The notes: generated by a model from the sequence alone, not told the origin. 64,000 nt of DNA from Prevotella aff. ruminicola Tc2-24 (GCF_900110895.1 NZ_FOIQ01000005.1:124001-188000); one strand, 5' to 3'; counted from the first letter of the stretch, positions 8,977 through 17,390 are shown. A program made the numbers and translations.

Positions 8977-10341
8977 CTAGAACTTCGGCATGCCGCCTTT
9001 CATAGCCTTCATGGCATTAGCCATCTGAGCCATCTTCGACGCGTTCATGCCAGTTACCATCTTCATCATCTTACGGGTCTGGTCGAACTGCTTCATCAGA
9101 CGGTTCACATCTTCCATCTTCGTTCCCGAGCCAGCGGCGATACGACGACGGCGACTCTGATTGATGATGTCCGGATTGGCACGCTCCTTCGGTGTCATCG
9201 AGTTAATGATAGCCTCAATACCCTTGAAGGCATCGTCGTCGATATCCAGATCCTTGATTTGCTTACCGACACCAGGGATCATACCTGCCAGATCCTTGAT
9301 GTTACCCATCTTTTTGATCTGCTGTATCTGACCCATAAAGTCGTCGAAGTCGAACTTGTTCTTGCGGATCTTCTTCTCCAGACGCTTAGCCTCCTCCTCG
9401 TCGTACTGTTGCTGGGCGCGCTCCACCAGCGAGACGATATCACCCATGCCGAGGATACGGTCGGCCATACGCTCAGGATGGAACACATCGATGGCCTCCA
9501 TCTTCTCACCCGTACCGACGAACTTGATAGGCTTCGTCACCACCGTACGGATAGAGAGGGCAGCACCACCACGGGTGTCACCGTCGAGCTTTGTCAGTAC
9601 CACGCCGTCGAAGTCGAGACGATCATTGAACTCCTTGGCGGTGTTCACGGCATCCTGACCGGTCATCGAGTCAACCACGAAGAGGGTCTCATTGGGATGG
9701 ATTGCATTCTTCAGCGTCTCGATCTCATTCATCATTTCCTCGTCGACAGCCAGACGACCGGCGGTATCGATGATCACCACGTCATTAGCCTTAGACTTAG
9801 CCTCCTGGATGGCATGGTTGGCAATCTCCACCACATTCTTGTTGTCGGGCTCGGAATAGACGGGCACACCTACGCTCTCTCCTACCACCTTCAACTGCTC
9901 AATGGCAGCAGGACGATACACGTCGCAGGCCACCAACAGAGGTTTCTTATGGTTCTGGTTCTTGAGCAGGTTGGCCAGCTTACCACTGAACGTGGTCTTA
10001 CCAGAACCCTGCAGACCCGACATCAGGATGATGGCAGGAGCACCGACACGGCCCTCGACCTTCAGTTCGGCAGCCTTACCACCCATCAGTTCGGCGAGCT
10101 CGTCGTGCACGATCTTCACCATCAACTGACTCGGCTTCACAGCCGTCAGCACGTTCATGCCAAGAGCCTTCTGCTTCACTGTGTCGGTGAAGTTTTTCGC
10201 CACCTTGTAGTTCACGTCGGCATCAAGCAGCGCACGACGTACATCCTTCAGTGTCTCAGCAACATTGATCTCGGTGATCTTTCCTTCACCCTTCAATATC
10301 TTGAACGACCGTTCAAGTCTATCACTTAAGTTCTCAAACAT
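8977..10341 (-). CDS. ffh: Signal recognition particle GTPase Ffh (SRP54)
   Basis: The 454-residue protein has the N domain (from MFENLSDRLERSFKILKGEG), the GTPase P-loop GLQGSGKTTFSGKL near residue 110, DTAGRL, TKLDGDTRGGAAL, and a methionine-rich M domain at the C-terminus. The last 60 residues hold many methionines (MKMVTGMNASKMAQMANAMK) that bind signal sequences and SRP RNA. It targets nascent membrane and secreted proteins to FtsY. Its promoter overlaps the queH terminator. Confidence 0.97.
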   Translation of the reverse strand: MFENLSDRLERSFKILKGEGKITEINVAETLKDVRRALLDADVNYKVAKNFTDTVKQKALGMNVLTAVKPSQLMVKIVHDELAELMGGKAAELKVEGRVGAPAIILMSGLQGSGKTTFSGKLANLLKNQNHKKPLLVACDVYRPAAIEQLKVVGESVGVPVYSEPDNKNVVEIANHAIQEAKSKANDVVIIDTAGRLAVDEEMMNEIETLKNAIHPNETLFVVDSMTGQDAVNTAKEFNDRLDFDGVVLTKLDGDTRGGAALSIRTVVTKPIKFVGTGEKMEAIDVFHPERMADRILGMGDIVSLVERAQQQYDEEEAKRLEKKIRKNKFDFDDFMGQIQQIKKMGNIKDLAGMIPGVGKQIKDLDIDDDAFKGIEAIINSMTPKERANPDIINQSRRRRIAAGSGTKMEDVNRLMKQFDQTRKMMKMVTGMNASKMAQMANAMKAMKGGMPKF

Positions 10342-10364
10342 ACTACCTTATTTATTTTAGGCTG

Positions 10365-10396
10365 CAAAATTACACAAAAAAAACGAGACTCACAAA
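10365..10396 (-). promoter_or_regulatory. Promoter of ffh-folD, -33 box inside a terminator loop
   Basis: Minus-strand TTTG at 10396-10393, 20-base spacer, TAATTTTG at 10372-10365. The -33 box falls in the loop of the queH terminator hairpin (10381-10410), so the two signals share DNA. Confidence 0.75.
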
Positions 10397-10410
10397 CAAT
10401 AGTCTCGTTT
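10381..10410 (-). terminator. Terminator of the TerB/J-domain-queH unit
   Basis: A 10-bp stem AAACGAGACT/AGTCTCGTTT with a 10-base loop, followed on the minus strand by a run of eight T. It begins one base after the queH frame. Confidence 0.85.
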
Positions 10411-11001
10411 TTATTTATTTTGTTCACCAGAAGGACGTTGCGAAAACTCACAGCCACAGTACTGCTGGTTATAGAAGGCATATTCCTTCAGCAGTTGGTT
10501 CCGTCGCTCATAGAGTCCGCCTTTACGCCAGTTCTGTGCCCAGAAGGTAGTACCCGCCACAGTCTGTTCAGCCTGATGCCCAGCACGTTCTATCTGTTCC
10601 AGGCTCTTCCACCGACTAGAGGCAAGCGTCGTCGTGAAATACTGCAGTCCGAGTTCCTTGGCCTCCCGGGCGGCCGCCGTCAGACGGAGTGTGAAACACA
10701 GTTCACAGCGCCGTCCCCGCTCCGGTTCCCCCTCAAGGCCGCACACGTTCTGCCGCCACTGCTCGTGGTCATAGTCACCGTCGATCCATGTCAGTCCGAG
10801 ACTCTCTGCATGCCGTTTGCTCTCCTGCTTACGGATCTCATACTCCTCACGAGGCCAGATGTTCGGATTATAGTAGAAGATGGTGGGGTGCACATCATGC
10901 TGCACCATCCACTCCACGATAGCAGATGAACAAGGTGCACAACAGGCATGCAACAGCACCTCCTTACACCCTTCTGGTACTATAATCGCAGGCTTCTTCA
11001 T
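10411..11001 (-). CDS. queH: Epoxyqueuosine reductase QueH
   Basis: The 196-residue protein has the vicinal-cysteine motif LLHACCAPCSSAIVEWM near the N-terminus, CELCF in the middle and YCGCEF near the end. These match the Cys set of QueH (formerly DUF208), which reduces epoxyqueuosine to queuosine in tRNA. QueH is the non-cobalamin alternative to QueG. It starts four bases after the TerB/J-domain gene ends. The usual zinc/Fe-S ligands appear intact. Confidence 0.9.
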   Translation of the reverse strand: MKKPAIIVPEGCKEVLLHACCAPCSSAIVEWMVQHDVHPTIFYYNPNIWPREEYEIRKQESKRHAESLGLTWIDGDYDHEQWRQNVCGLEGEPERGRRCELCFTLRLTAAAREAKELGLQYFTTTLASSRWKSLEQIERAGHQAEQTVAGTTFWAQNWRKGGLYERRNQLLKEYAFYNQQYCGCEFSQRPSGEQNK

Positions 11002-11005
11002 GATA

Positions 11006-11848
11006 TCATAGTCCGCGAGCTTTCCAGATACGGTCTTTCGCAGCGTTGATCTCCTGGAACTTCTTCTCGGCTGCCTTTCTCACATCATCGCCAAGAGCCG
11101 CCACCTTGTCGGGATGGTGCTCAAGAGCCAGTTTACGATAAGCCTTCTTCACCTCATTATCACTGGCATCAGGACTGACACCCAGCACCTTATAAGCATC
11201 CTCGAGGGTATTGCCTTCGAGGTGGAGCATCGAGTCGACCTCACTCTCACGGAGACCCATCCAACCGGCACACTCCTTCAGCGCCGTCACCTCACTCTGG
11301 GGCAACCGACCATCGGCTTTGGCCACCATCACGAGGTAGTTAAGCAACTGGAGGCGCTGTGAGTAGTCCATCTGTCGATTGATCTGTGCACAACACTCCC
11401 GGACGGTCTGCTTAAACTGCGACCACCCCTCCCGTTTCTGTTCCTCGAAGAGTTTGTTCAGGATCTCATTGCCTTGGGCCACTGCAGCAGCGCCGAAGTT
11501 CTGCCTGAGCATCTGTCGCACCATCTCCATCTCCGAGTGCATCGCCTTACCATCGGCCTTGATGATATACGAGGAAAGCACGAGCAACGAGAACAGGAAA
11601 CTGTTCCGGTTACCCTGCTGCTGACGCTGGCGATAGGCCTGCTGATAAGCCTGACTATAATCCTGATATGTCTGTTGCCAGTTGCCATCACGCTGTGAGC
11701 CATAGCCCCACGTGCCGGAGTTGTCGGGGGTGTTCACCCCATCGAGCATAGAGTCGAAGAGCGCTCCCACCAGATATCCGGCTAATGCGCCCAACGGCCC
11801 TCCGGCCATCCAGCCGATAAAGCCACCAATCCATTTTCCTGCTACCAT
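11006..11848 (-). CDS. TerB-like and J-domain co-chaperone (DjlA-like)
   Basis: The 280-residue protein has a glycine-rich N-terminal segment ([20 protein letters not shown]) that could insert in the membrane. A Gln/Tyr-rich linker at about residues 55-80 follows, then a TerB-like helical domain (about 85-205). A C-terminal J domain has the HPD triad in [13 protein letters not shown]. The layout matches DjlA-type DnaK co-chaperones. It is first in a unit with queH, with its own well-formed promoter. Confidence 0.85.
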   Translation of the reverse strand: MVAGKWIGGFIGWMAGGPLGALAGYLVGALFDSMLDGVNTPDNSGTWGYGSQRDGNWQQTYQDYSQAYQQAYRQRQQQGNRNSFLFSLLVLSSYIIKADGKAMHSEMEMVRQMLRQNFGAAAVAQGNEILNKLFEEQKREGWSQFKQTVRECCAQINRQMDYSQRLQLLNYLVMVAKADGRLPQSEVTALKECAGWMGLRESEVDSMLHLEGNTLEDAYKVLGVSPDASDNEVKKAYRKLALEHHPDKVAALGDDVRKAAEKKFQEINAAKDRIWKARGL

Positions 11849-11864
11849 CGTTTCTTTTTACCTG

Positions 11865-11895
11865 CAAAAGTACATATAATATCCGATACCGCAAA
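11865..11895 (-). promoter_or_regulatory. Promoter of the TerB/J-domain gene
   Basis: Minus-strand TTTG at 11895-11892, 19-base spacer, TACTTTTG at 11872-11865, 17 bases before the ATG. Confidence 0.75.
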
Positions 11896-11920
11896 GCGAT
11901 TAGGAATAATTTACTTTTAA

Positions 11921-11976
11921 ACACAAGGGGACGGCTCTCATGTGCCGTCCGACACAAAAGAACCGTCCCTCTGTGT
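11921..11976. repeat. REP-like palindromic element
   Basis: Two nested palindromes: GGGGACGG (11927-11934) with CCGTCCC (11963-11969), and GGACGGC (11929-11935) with GCCGTCC (11944-11950). The outer ends are ACACA and TGTGT. The block is GC-rich between AT-rich flanks and is followed by T runs on the plus strand. I recall similar GACGGTTCTTTTGTG palindromes scattered in anaerobe genomes, but cannot check. It may also act as the terminator of the GlsB-type gene. Confidence 0.6.
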
Positions 11977-11990
11977 TTTTTCTTTGTTTT

Positions 11991-12239
11991 TTACTTCTTG
12001 ATCAGTGAAGCGATCCAGAGGATGGCAACAGCACCGATGATGGCTGTGCCAAGCTGTCCCAGAAGTCCACCCCACTCGATGCCCAGTTCAGTAAACAACC
12101 AGCTACCGAGAACACTACCGAAGAGGCCAAGCACCAGGTTCATGACAAAGCCGTAGCCGCCACCTTTCATCAACTTGCCAGCACAGAAGCCAGCCAGACA
12201 TCCGATAACAATTGTGAAAATAATACTACCCATAATCAT
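11991..12239 (-). CDS. GlsB/YeaQ/YmgE-type small membrane protein
   Basis: The 82-residue protein has three hydrophobic segments and the family pattern GCLAGFCAGKLMKGGGYGF, then NLVLGLFGSVLGSWLF. This family (transglycosylase-associated) is linked to envelope and acid stress, but its biochemical role is not established. It has its own promoter at 12264-12294 and is monocistronic. A second in-frame ATG lies two codons in. Confidence 0.85.
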   Translation of the reverse strand: MIMGSIIFTIVIGCLAGFCAGKLMKGGGYGFVMNLVLGLFGSVLGSWLFTELGIEWGGLLGQLGTAIIGAVAILWIASLIKK

Positions 12240-12263
12240 TCGTTTTTAGTTCGATTCATACCG

Positions 12264-12294
12264 CAAATATAGACAAATATATTCAAAGTACAAA
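12264..12294 (-). promoter_or_regulatory. Promoter of the GlsB-type gene
   Basis: Minus-strand TTTG at 12294-12291, 19-base spacer, TATATTTG at 12271-12264. Confidence 0.75.
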
Positions 12295-12303
12295 GAAACT
12301 CGC

Positions 12304-13182
12304 TCATTTTTTCCTGTTAGCCAGATACATACCCCCAAGAATGAAGACAGTACCAAGGAGGAACCAGACGGTGATCTGCTCATGGAGCAACCACCATGCG
12401 AAGAGGATCGTGGTGATAGGGTTGAAATAGATCCAGTTGGTAGCGACGACAGCCCCGAGCTTGCTGATGACCCAGTTCCATACGACATAACAGATCATTG
12501 AGGCCACAACACCCAGGAAGAGCAGGTTCCATATCACATCCGGCTTCAGAAGCACGTCGAGTGAAGGGAAGCCCGGCACGATCAGGTAGTAAGGTATGAT
12601 GGTGACAAGACCATAGATAAACACCTTACGGGTGATGAACAGCGTGGAATAGCGCTCTACAAACGGCTTCATCAACAAGGAGTAGACCACCCAACAGAGA
12701 CAGGCGGCAAAGGCCAGCATATCACCAAGAGGCGAGAGATGGAGCACGAAACGCCCGTTCAGTACCACGACCGCCATTCCCAGAAAAGCCACGAAAGAGC
12801 CCAATGCCTGAACCCTTGTGATGCGCTCGCTATGGCGATACAGCAATGCGAAGGCCAGCATGGCAAACAGCGGACAACTACATACGATAAGTGATGTATT
12901 GGTGGCTGTCGTGTAGAGCATCGCCGCGTTCTCCGCCAGGAAATAGACCGATCCGCCGGTAAGGCCAAGCACGACCATCAGCAACTCGTCGCGCCAGTTG
13001 TCGCAGAAGAGCCGGAAGTTCTTCTGGGCGATACTGAAGGCCAGCAACAGGATATAAGCGATGGCGAAGCGAAGGGTGAAGATCTGCGCCGGTGACAGAC
13101 CATTTTGGAGCAACATCTTCGTAAAGACGAAGGTGCTGCCCCATATTGCTACGATCGCAAATGCTACAAGATGATATTTCAT
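12304..13182 (-). CDS. EamA-family (DMT) transporter
   Basis: The 292-residue protein has about ten hydrophobic segments in two EamA halves, beginning AFAIVAIWGSTFVFTKMLL and ending YFNPITTILFAWWLL. The family exports metabolites or amino acids. It is the last gene of the aromatic operon and overlaps tyrA by four bases (ATGA), which suggests, but does not prove, export of an aromatic amino acid or related compound. Confidence 0.85.
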   Translation of the reverse strand: MKYHLVAFAIVAIWGSTFVFTKMLLQNGLSPAQIFTLRFAIAYILLLAFSIAQKNFRLFCDNWRDELLMVVLGLTGGSVYFLAENAAMLYTTATNTSLIVCSCPLFAMLAFALLYRHSERITRVQALGSFVAFLGMAVVVLNGRFVLHLSPLGDMLAFAACLCWVVYSLLMKPFVERYSTLFITRKVFIYGLVTIIPYYLIVPGFPSLDVLLKPDVIWNLLFLGVVASMICYVVWNWVISKLGAVVATNWIYFNPITTILFAWWLLHEQITVWFLLGTVFILGGMYLANRKK

Positions 13183-13970
13183 TTAATCTCTATGTCGCGT
13201 TTCACATTGTTACGGATCTTCGTCAAGTACTTCTTCATACCACCGGCATCCTTCTTATCAATAATCTCAAGAAGCTCCTTCAGTTCCGTGCGAATCTGGG
13301 CCACCTGATCGTGAGTATAGGGGTTGAAGAGTATTTCCTGAAGCAGATAGTCATCCTCGTTGAGCACCCCCTTGGCAATCCGCATATGACGCTTGAAGGT
13401 AGTACCCGGCGCATCCTGATGCTTCATGACAGCCGCAAACACAAACGTCGACACGAACGGGATTGACAGCGAGTAGGCCACCGTCTTATCATGCTCCTCG
13501 AAGGTATATTCGTAGATGTTGAGTCCCAACTTCTGATAGAGGTCCTTGAAGAAGATACGACCCATGTAGTCGCCCTCGCTGATGATGATCGCGTTCTCCT
13601 CAGAGAGCTGCTGCAGGTTGGCGAACGTAGGACCGAACATCGGGTGTGTCGAGACATAACGCATGCCCGTCGACTCATAGAACTCCTTCATATCAGTCTT
13701 CACCGAAGCGATGTCACTGATGATACACTCCTTGGGGAGATAAGGGATCACCTCCTTGAACACCGGGATCGTGTATTTCAGAGTGACCGCATTGATGAGT
13801 AGTTCGGGTTTAAACTCCTTAATCTCTTCAAAAGTAGTGAAGCGCTGACAATTGTAGGTAAAGCGCATCCGCTTGGCGTCGCGCTCAAAGACAGCCACTT
13901 CGTGTTCAAAGCTCAGCAGGTCGATGAAGAAACTTCCCATCTTACCTGCGCCCATTACTAATATTTTCAT
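13179..13970 (-). CDS. tyrA: Prephenate dehydrogenase
   Basis: The 263-residue protein starts with the nucleotide-binding motif MKILVMGAGKMGSFFIDLL. It carries SDIASVKTDM and YVSTHPMFGPTF, diagnostic for TyrA. It converts prephenate to 4-hydroxyphenylpyruvate with NAD(P). There is no fused chorismate mutase; that domain is on the DAHP synthase next door. An upstream non-ATG extension is possible, but the ATG at 13970 directly precedes the Rossmann motif and is the natural start. Confidence 0.9.
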   Translation of the reverse strand: MKILVMGAGKMGSFFIDLLSFEHEVAVFERDAKRMRFTYNCQRFTTFEEIKEFKPELLINAVTLKYTIPVFKEVIPYLPKECIISDIASVKTDMKEFYESTGMRYVSTHPMFGPTFANLQQLSEENAIIISEGDYMGRIFFKDLYQKLGLNIYEYTFEEHDKTVAYSLSIPFVSTFVFAAVMKHQDAPGTTFKRHMRIAKGVLNEDDYLLQEILFNPYTHDQVAQIRTELKELLEIIDKKDAGGMKKYLTKIRNNVKRDIEIK

Positions 13971-13989
13971 CTGCTTCCTTCTCCTATAC

Positions 13990-15054
13990 CTACTTATTGA
14001 TGATTTCAATCTGCTGACGAACCGATTCCTCATGGATATTCTCAAACACATGAGCCACAAACTCCGGGTCCATGCCACAGAGTGAGCCCTGTGCACCACG
14101 CTTGTTCAGGATCTCATTGTAGCGGTTGGCCTGCAACACGGTCATATTATGCTCCTTCTTGTACTGTCCGATCTCACGGCACACTCTCATACGCTTGGCG
14201 AGCAAGTCCATGAGTTGGTTGTCGAGCTCATCAATCTGCTTACGCAGAGAGGTGATGCCCTCGGTGGTGGTGTTCTCATCACGGATCACCAACAGCGAGA
14301 GGATATAGTCGAGCACATCAGGTGTCACCTGTTGCTTAGCATCACTCCATGCCTTATCAGGATCACAGTGGCTCTCGATGATCAGACCATCGAAACCTAA
14401 GTCCATCGCCTGCTGACAAAGAGGTGCGATCAGTTCGCGACGCCCTCCGATATGCGACGGATCACTGATAATCGGCAGCTCAGGCACACGACGACGCAGT
14501 TCGATGGGAATCTGCCACATCGGCGCATTACGGTAGATCTTCTGCTCATAAGATGAGAAACCGCGATGGATAGCTCCCAGACGCTTCACGCCAGCCTGGT
14601 TCAGACGCTCCAAGGCACCAATCCAGAGTTCCAGATCAGGATTCACCGGGTTCTTCACGAACACGGGGATATCCACACCCTTCAGCGAGTCGGCGATTGC
14701 CTGCATGGCAAAGGGGTTAGCCGACGTACGAGCACCAATCCAGAGGATGTCAATATCATACTTCAAGCACAGCTCTACGTGCTCAGGTGTGGCCACCTCA
14801 GTAGAAACCAACATCTTCGTATCTTCCTTCACCTGTTTCAGCCATACGAGTGCGGGCTCACCGTGCCCCTCGAAGCCACCCGGTTTCGTGCGTGGCTTCC
14901 ACACACCAGCACGGAAGTTATGGCAGCCCTTCATGGCCAGCTCACGGGCAGTAGTCATCACTTGTTCCTCTGTTTCTGCTGAGCAAGGCCCGGCAATCAC
15001 GAAGGGACGTTCATTGTCACTCGGTAAGTTCAATGGTGCTAATTCCAGTTCCAT
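13990..15054 (-). CDS. DAHP synthase fused to chorismate mutase
   Basis: The 354-residue protein has an N-terminal DAHP synthase barrel (AGPCSAETEEQ, FRAGVWKPRTKPGGFEG, SDPSHIGGRREL). From about residue 265 an AroQ-type chorismate mutase follows (LRKQIDELDNQLMDLLAKRM). It performs the first shikimate step and the chorismate-to-prephenate step; in this arrangement the mutase domain is often also a feedback sensor. An upstream GTG at 15075 is in frame, but the ATG at 15054 fits the family start. Third gene of the operon. Confidence 0.92.
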   Translation of the reverse strand: MELELAPLNLPSDNERPFVIAGPCSAETEEQVMTTARELAMKGCHNFRAGVWKPRTKPGGFEGHGEPALVWLKQVKEDTKMLVSTEVATPEHVELCLKYDIDILWIGARTSANPFAMQAIADSLKGVDIPVFVKNPVNPDLELWIGALERLNQAGVKRLGAIHRGFSSYEQKIYRNAPMWQIPIELRRRVPELPIISDPSHIGGRRELIAPLCQQAMDLGFDGLIIESHCDPDKAWSDAKQQVTPDVLDYILSLLVIRDENTTTEGITSLRKQIDELDNQLMDLLAKRMRVCREIGQYKKEHNMTVLQANRYNEILNKRGAQGSLCGMDPEFVAHVFENIHEESVRQQIEIINK

Positions 15055-15070
15055 ATAGTTTCTGTTTTTG

Positions 15071-15129
15071 AACACAGAGACACAAAGATACAGAGTTGTT
15101 TTCTCTCTGCGCCTCTGTCACTCTGTGTT
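15071..15129. repeat. Inverted repeat between two genes of the aromatic operon
   Basis: AACACAGAG (15071-15079) and CTCTGTGTT (15121-15129) form a perfect 9-bp outer stem, with an inner CAGAG/CTCTG pair (15091-15095, 15113-15117). The minus strand also reads TATCTTTG at 15090-15083, a possible internal -7 box for the DAHP synthase gene. It fills most of the 74-base gap inside an otherwise tight operon. Confidence 0.6.
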
Positions 15130-16301
15130 TATTTAATTTTATTCTTAATTCTTTCTAACGCTTCCTTGATCTTGTCTTCCTTGGCGCAGAGCGAGATGCG
15201 GATATAACGCTGACCGTTACTGCCGAAGATAAAGCCAGGTGTGATGAACACACGCGCCTCATGGAGCACTTTCTCTGTCAGATCCTCGACATCAGCATAT
15301 TTCTCGGGAATCTTTCCCCAGAGGAACATACCCACCTGATTGGGGTCGTAGGTACAGCCCAGCACATCCATGATCTGCTCAGCATACTGACGGCGACGCC
15401 CGTAGGTCTCGATATTCGCCTCATGATGCCACTTTTCTGAGTTACGGTAAGCCTCGGCGGCCGCCAACTGGAGTCCTCGGAACGTACCCGAGTCGATATT
15501 ACTCTTAATCTTCAGGATCCAAGAGATAAAGGTGGCGTTCGTAGCACACATACCCACACGCCAGCCCGGCATATTATGACTCTTCGACATCGAGTTGAAC
15601 TCAATACAACAGTCTTTCGCCCCAGGCACCTGCAACAGTGACATCGGATGGTCATTGAGGATGAACGAGTATGGATTGTCGTTCACCACGACGATCTGAT
15701 GATCCTTAGCAAACTGAACCAGCCGTTCGTAGGTCTCACGACGCGCATTCCCGCCTGTCGGCATATTGGGATAGTTGGTCCACATCAGCTTCACCTTCGA
15801 CAGATCCATCTGCTCCAGTTCGTCGAAGTCGGGCTGCCATCCGTTGTCCTCACGCAGGTTGTAGTTCACGATCTTCGCTCCAAGGATCTTCGACAGCGAC
15901 GTGTAGGTGGGATAGCCTGGATTAGGCACGAGCACCTCGTCGCCTGGGTTCACGAAGGCCAGCGTCACATGCAGGATACCCTCCTTTGAGCCGATGAGTG
16001 GCTGTATCTCCGTCTTCGGATCGAGGTCCACGTCATACCAACGCTTGTAGAAGTCGGCCATCGCCTCACGCAACTCAGGAATACCCATCGTGGGCTGGTA
16101 GCCGTGGGCGGTAGGGTCGTGTGCCACCTCACAGAGCTTCTCCACAGTCTGCTCCGACGGCGGCATATCCGGACTGCCAATGGCCAGACTGATGATATCC
16201 TTGCCCTCGGCATTCAGCTGGGCCACCTCCTTTAACTTTCTACTGAAGTAGTATTCGCTCACTAAACTGAGCCTGTCTGCTGGTTGTATCTTAGTATCCA
16301 T
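15129..16301 (-). CDS. Class I/II PLP-dependent aminotransferase (aromatic/aspartate type)
   Basis: The 390-residue protein carries LAIGSPDMPPS near the N-terminus, NYPNMPTGGNA, VVVNDNPYSFIL and the PLP-lysine segment EFNSMSKSHNMPGWRVG. Its place between pheA and the DAHP synthase suggests it transaminates prephenate-derived 2-oxoacids to Phe and Tyr, possibly also making aspartate or other amino acids. The ATG at 16301 (MDTKIQPADRL) is preferred over an upstream ATG at 16349 that would run into pheA. Confidence 0.88.
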   Translation of the reverse strand: MDTKIQPADRLSLVSEYYFSRKLKEVAQLNAEGKDIISLAIGSPDMPPSEQTVEKLCEVAHDPTAHGYQPTMGIPELREAMADFYKRWYDVDLDPKTEIQPLIGSKEGILHVTLAFVNPGDEVLVPNPGYPTYTSLSKILGAKIVNYNLREDNGWQPDFDELEQMDLSKVKLMWTNYPNMPTGGNARRETYERLVQFAKDHQIVVVNDNPYSFILNDHPMSLLQVPGAKDCCIEFNSMSKSHNMPGWRVGMCATNATFISWILKIKSNIDSGTFRGLQLAAAEAYRNSEKWHHEANIETYGRRRQYAEQIMDVLGCTYDPNQVGMFLWGKIPEKYADVEDLTEKVLHEARVFITPGFIFGSNGQRYIRISLCAKEDKIKEALERIKNKIK

Positions 16302-16317
16302 AATATATAACTGTCGA

Positions 16318-17160
16318 TTAATTCGTCTGTTTCCCATCTTTATATTCACCCAGGATCTTCAGGTCCCTTGTCAGCGGAATGATCGCATCCACCGCCTGAC
16401 GGTAACGCGTCAGATCGTCGTACATCACATCGACATAGAACAAGTACTCCCATTCACGTCCGATGATTGGCAACGACTGGATCTTCGTCAGATTGATCTT
16501 ATAGAACGAGAGAATGGCCAACACGTGAGAGAGCGAGCCCTCCTCGTGGGGCAACGAGAAGACGATGCTCGACTTATTGGCCTCTGTCAGTGGACGTAGC
16601 ATATCAGCCTTGTTCGGATTCGACACCACAAGGAAGCGGGTGAAGTTGTGCTTGTTGTCCTCGATATGATCCTCGAGCACCTTCAGTCCGTAGAGTCTGG
16701 CAGCCTCAGCATGACAGATGGCCGCCCATCCGCGTTTCTGTCCCTCGGCTATCATCTTCGCCGATCCAGCCGTATCCTCCGCCTCCACGTTCTTCAGCGT
16801 AGGGTGCTGAGACAGGAAGTTACGGCACTGCATCAGAGCTACAGGATGAGAGTGCACCTCAGTGATGGTGCTCCAATCGTCCTCAGGCAGACAGCAGATA
16901 CAGTGGGTGATGTGCAGCTTATGCTCGCCGACCACCGTCGTACCACTATCACGCAGCAGTTCATAGTTATGCAACAGCGAGCCGGCGATTGTGTTCTCGA
17001 TGGCCAGCATGCCGATGGCTGTGGGATCCTGCTTGATCTGAGCGAACACCTGCTCAAAGGTTGAACAGCAGATCAGTTGTATCTGCTCTCCCTCGAAGTA
17101 CAGATGTGCGGCGATATCGTGGAACGATCCGATCAGTCCTTGTATGGCTATTCTCTTCAT
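16318..17160 (-). CDS. pheA: Prephenate dehydratase
   Basis: The 280-residue protein starts with RIAIQGLIGSFHDIAAHLYF, has AIGMLAIENTIAGSLLHNY, and carries NFTRFLVVSNP. A C-terminal ACT domain (about residues 195-275, SSIVFSLPHEEGSLSHVLAI) binds phenylalanine. It converts prephenate to phenylpyruvate. It is the first structural gene of the operon and is preceded by the attenuator at 17193-17332. Confidence 0.95.
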   Translation of the reverse strand: MKRIAIQGLIGSFHDIAAHLYFEGEQIQLICCSTFEQVFAQIKQDPTAIGMLAIENTIAGSLLHNYELLRDSGTTVVGEHKLHITHCICCLPEDDWSTITEVHSHPVALMQCRNFLSQHPTLKNVEAEDTAGSAKMIAEGQKRGWAAICHAEAARLYGLKVLEDHIEDNKHNFTRFLVVSNPNKADMLRPLTEANKSSIVFSLPHEEGSLSHVLAILSFYKINLTKIQSLPIIGREWEYLFYVDVMYDDLTRYRQAVDAIIPLTRDLKILGEYKDGKQTN

Positions 17161-17197
17161 ATCTTTTTCTTTCCTTTATTCTTTGCTTTAACAAAAA

Positions 17198-17224
17198 TCC
17201 CGCTTTCACGGATGTGAAGCGGGA
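17198..17224 (-). terminator. Attenuator terminator hairpin
   Basis: Minus strand: CCCGCTTCAC, loop ATCC, GTGAAAGCGGG (one bulged A), followed directly by TTTTT. It lies 38 bases upstream of the pheA ATG, so it must be read through for the operon to be expressed. Confidence 0.85.
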
Positions 17225-17257
17225 CCTTGTATTTCTTTATTCAGTCATAAGTTGAAT

Positions 17258-17332
17258 TTACACGCAACTTCCCGCTTCACAATTTCTTGCAAAGTAAAAG
17301 TAGACGTAAATATAGGCGTTCAACTTATTCAT
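17258..17332 (-). CDS. Leader peptide of the aromatic operon
   Basis: A 24-residue frame runs from the ATG at 17332 to the TAA at 17258. Residues 7-14 read YIYVYFYF, four Tyr and two Phe in eight positions, far above chance. The end products of the operon are Phe and Tyr, so the peptide fits a starvation sensor. It starts about 20-24 bases after the predicted transcription start and has no Shine-Dalgarno, as usual for Bacteroidetes. Translation itself is not shown. Confidence 0.82.
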   Translation of the reverse strand: MNKLNAYIYVYFYFARNCEAGSCV

Positions 17333-17358
17333 TGTCTTCTCTTTTTGTTTGACGGGTG

Positions 17359-17390
17359 CAAAATTATCACTTTTCCTTGAAACAAACAAA
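17359..17390 (-). promoter_or_regulatory. Promoter of the attenuator and aromatic operon
   Basis: Minus-strand TTTG at 17390-17387, 20-base spacer, TAATTTTG at 17366-17359. The transcription start should fall near 17353, placing the leader peptide and terminator on the transcript. Confidence 0.8.

Larger units (their letters stand above)
17193..17332 (-). promoter_or_regulatory. Transcription attenuator of the aromatic operon
   Basis: On the minus strand a short Tyr/Phe-rich frame precedes an intrinsic terminator. GUGAAGCGGGA (17280-17270, inside the leader frame) is perfectly complementary to UCCCGCUUCAC (17224-17214), the 5' arm of the terminator, so the two structures are mutually exclusive. 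A further perfect 10-base pair, AUAAGUUGAA (17328-17319) with UUCAACUUAU (17256-17247), joins the leader start to the bases just after its stop codon. Stalling at the Tyr/Phe codons would leave the antiterminator arm free. A ribosome reaching the stop codon would cover it and allow termination. This logic is inferred from the sequence. Confidence 0.85.
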
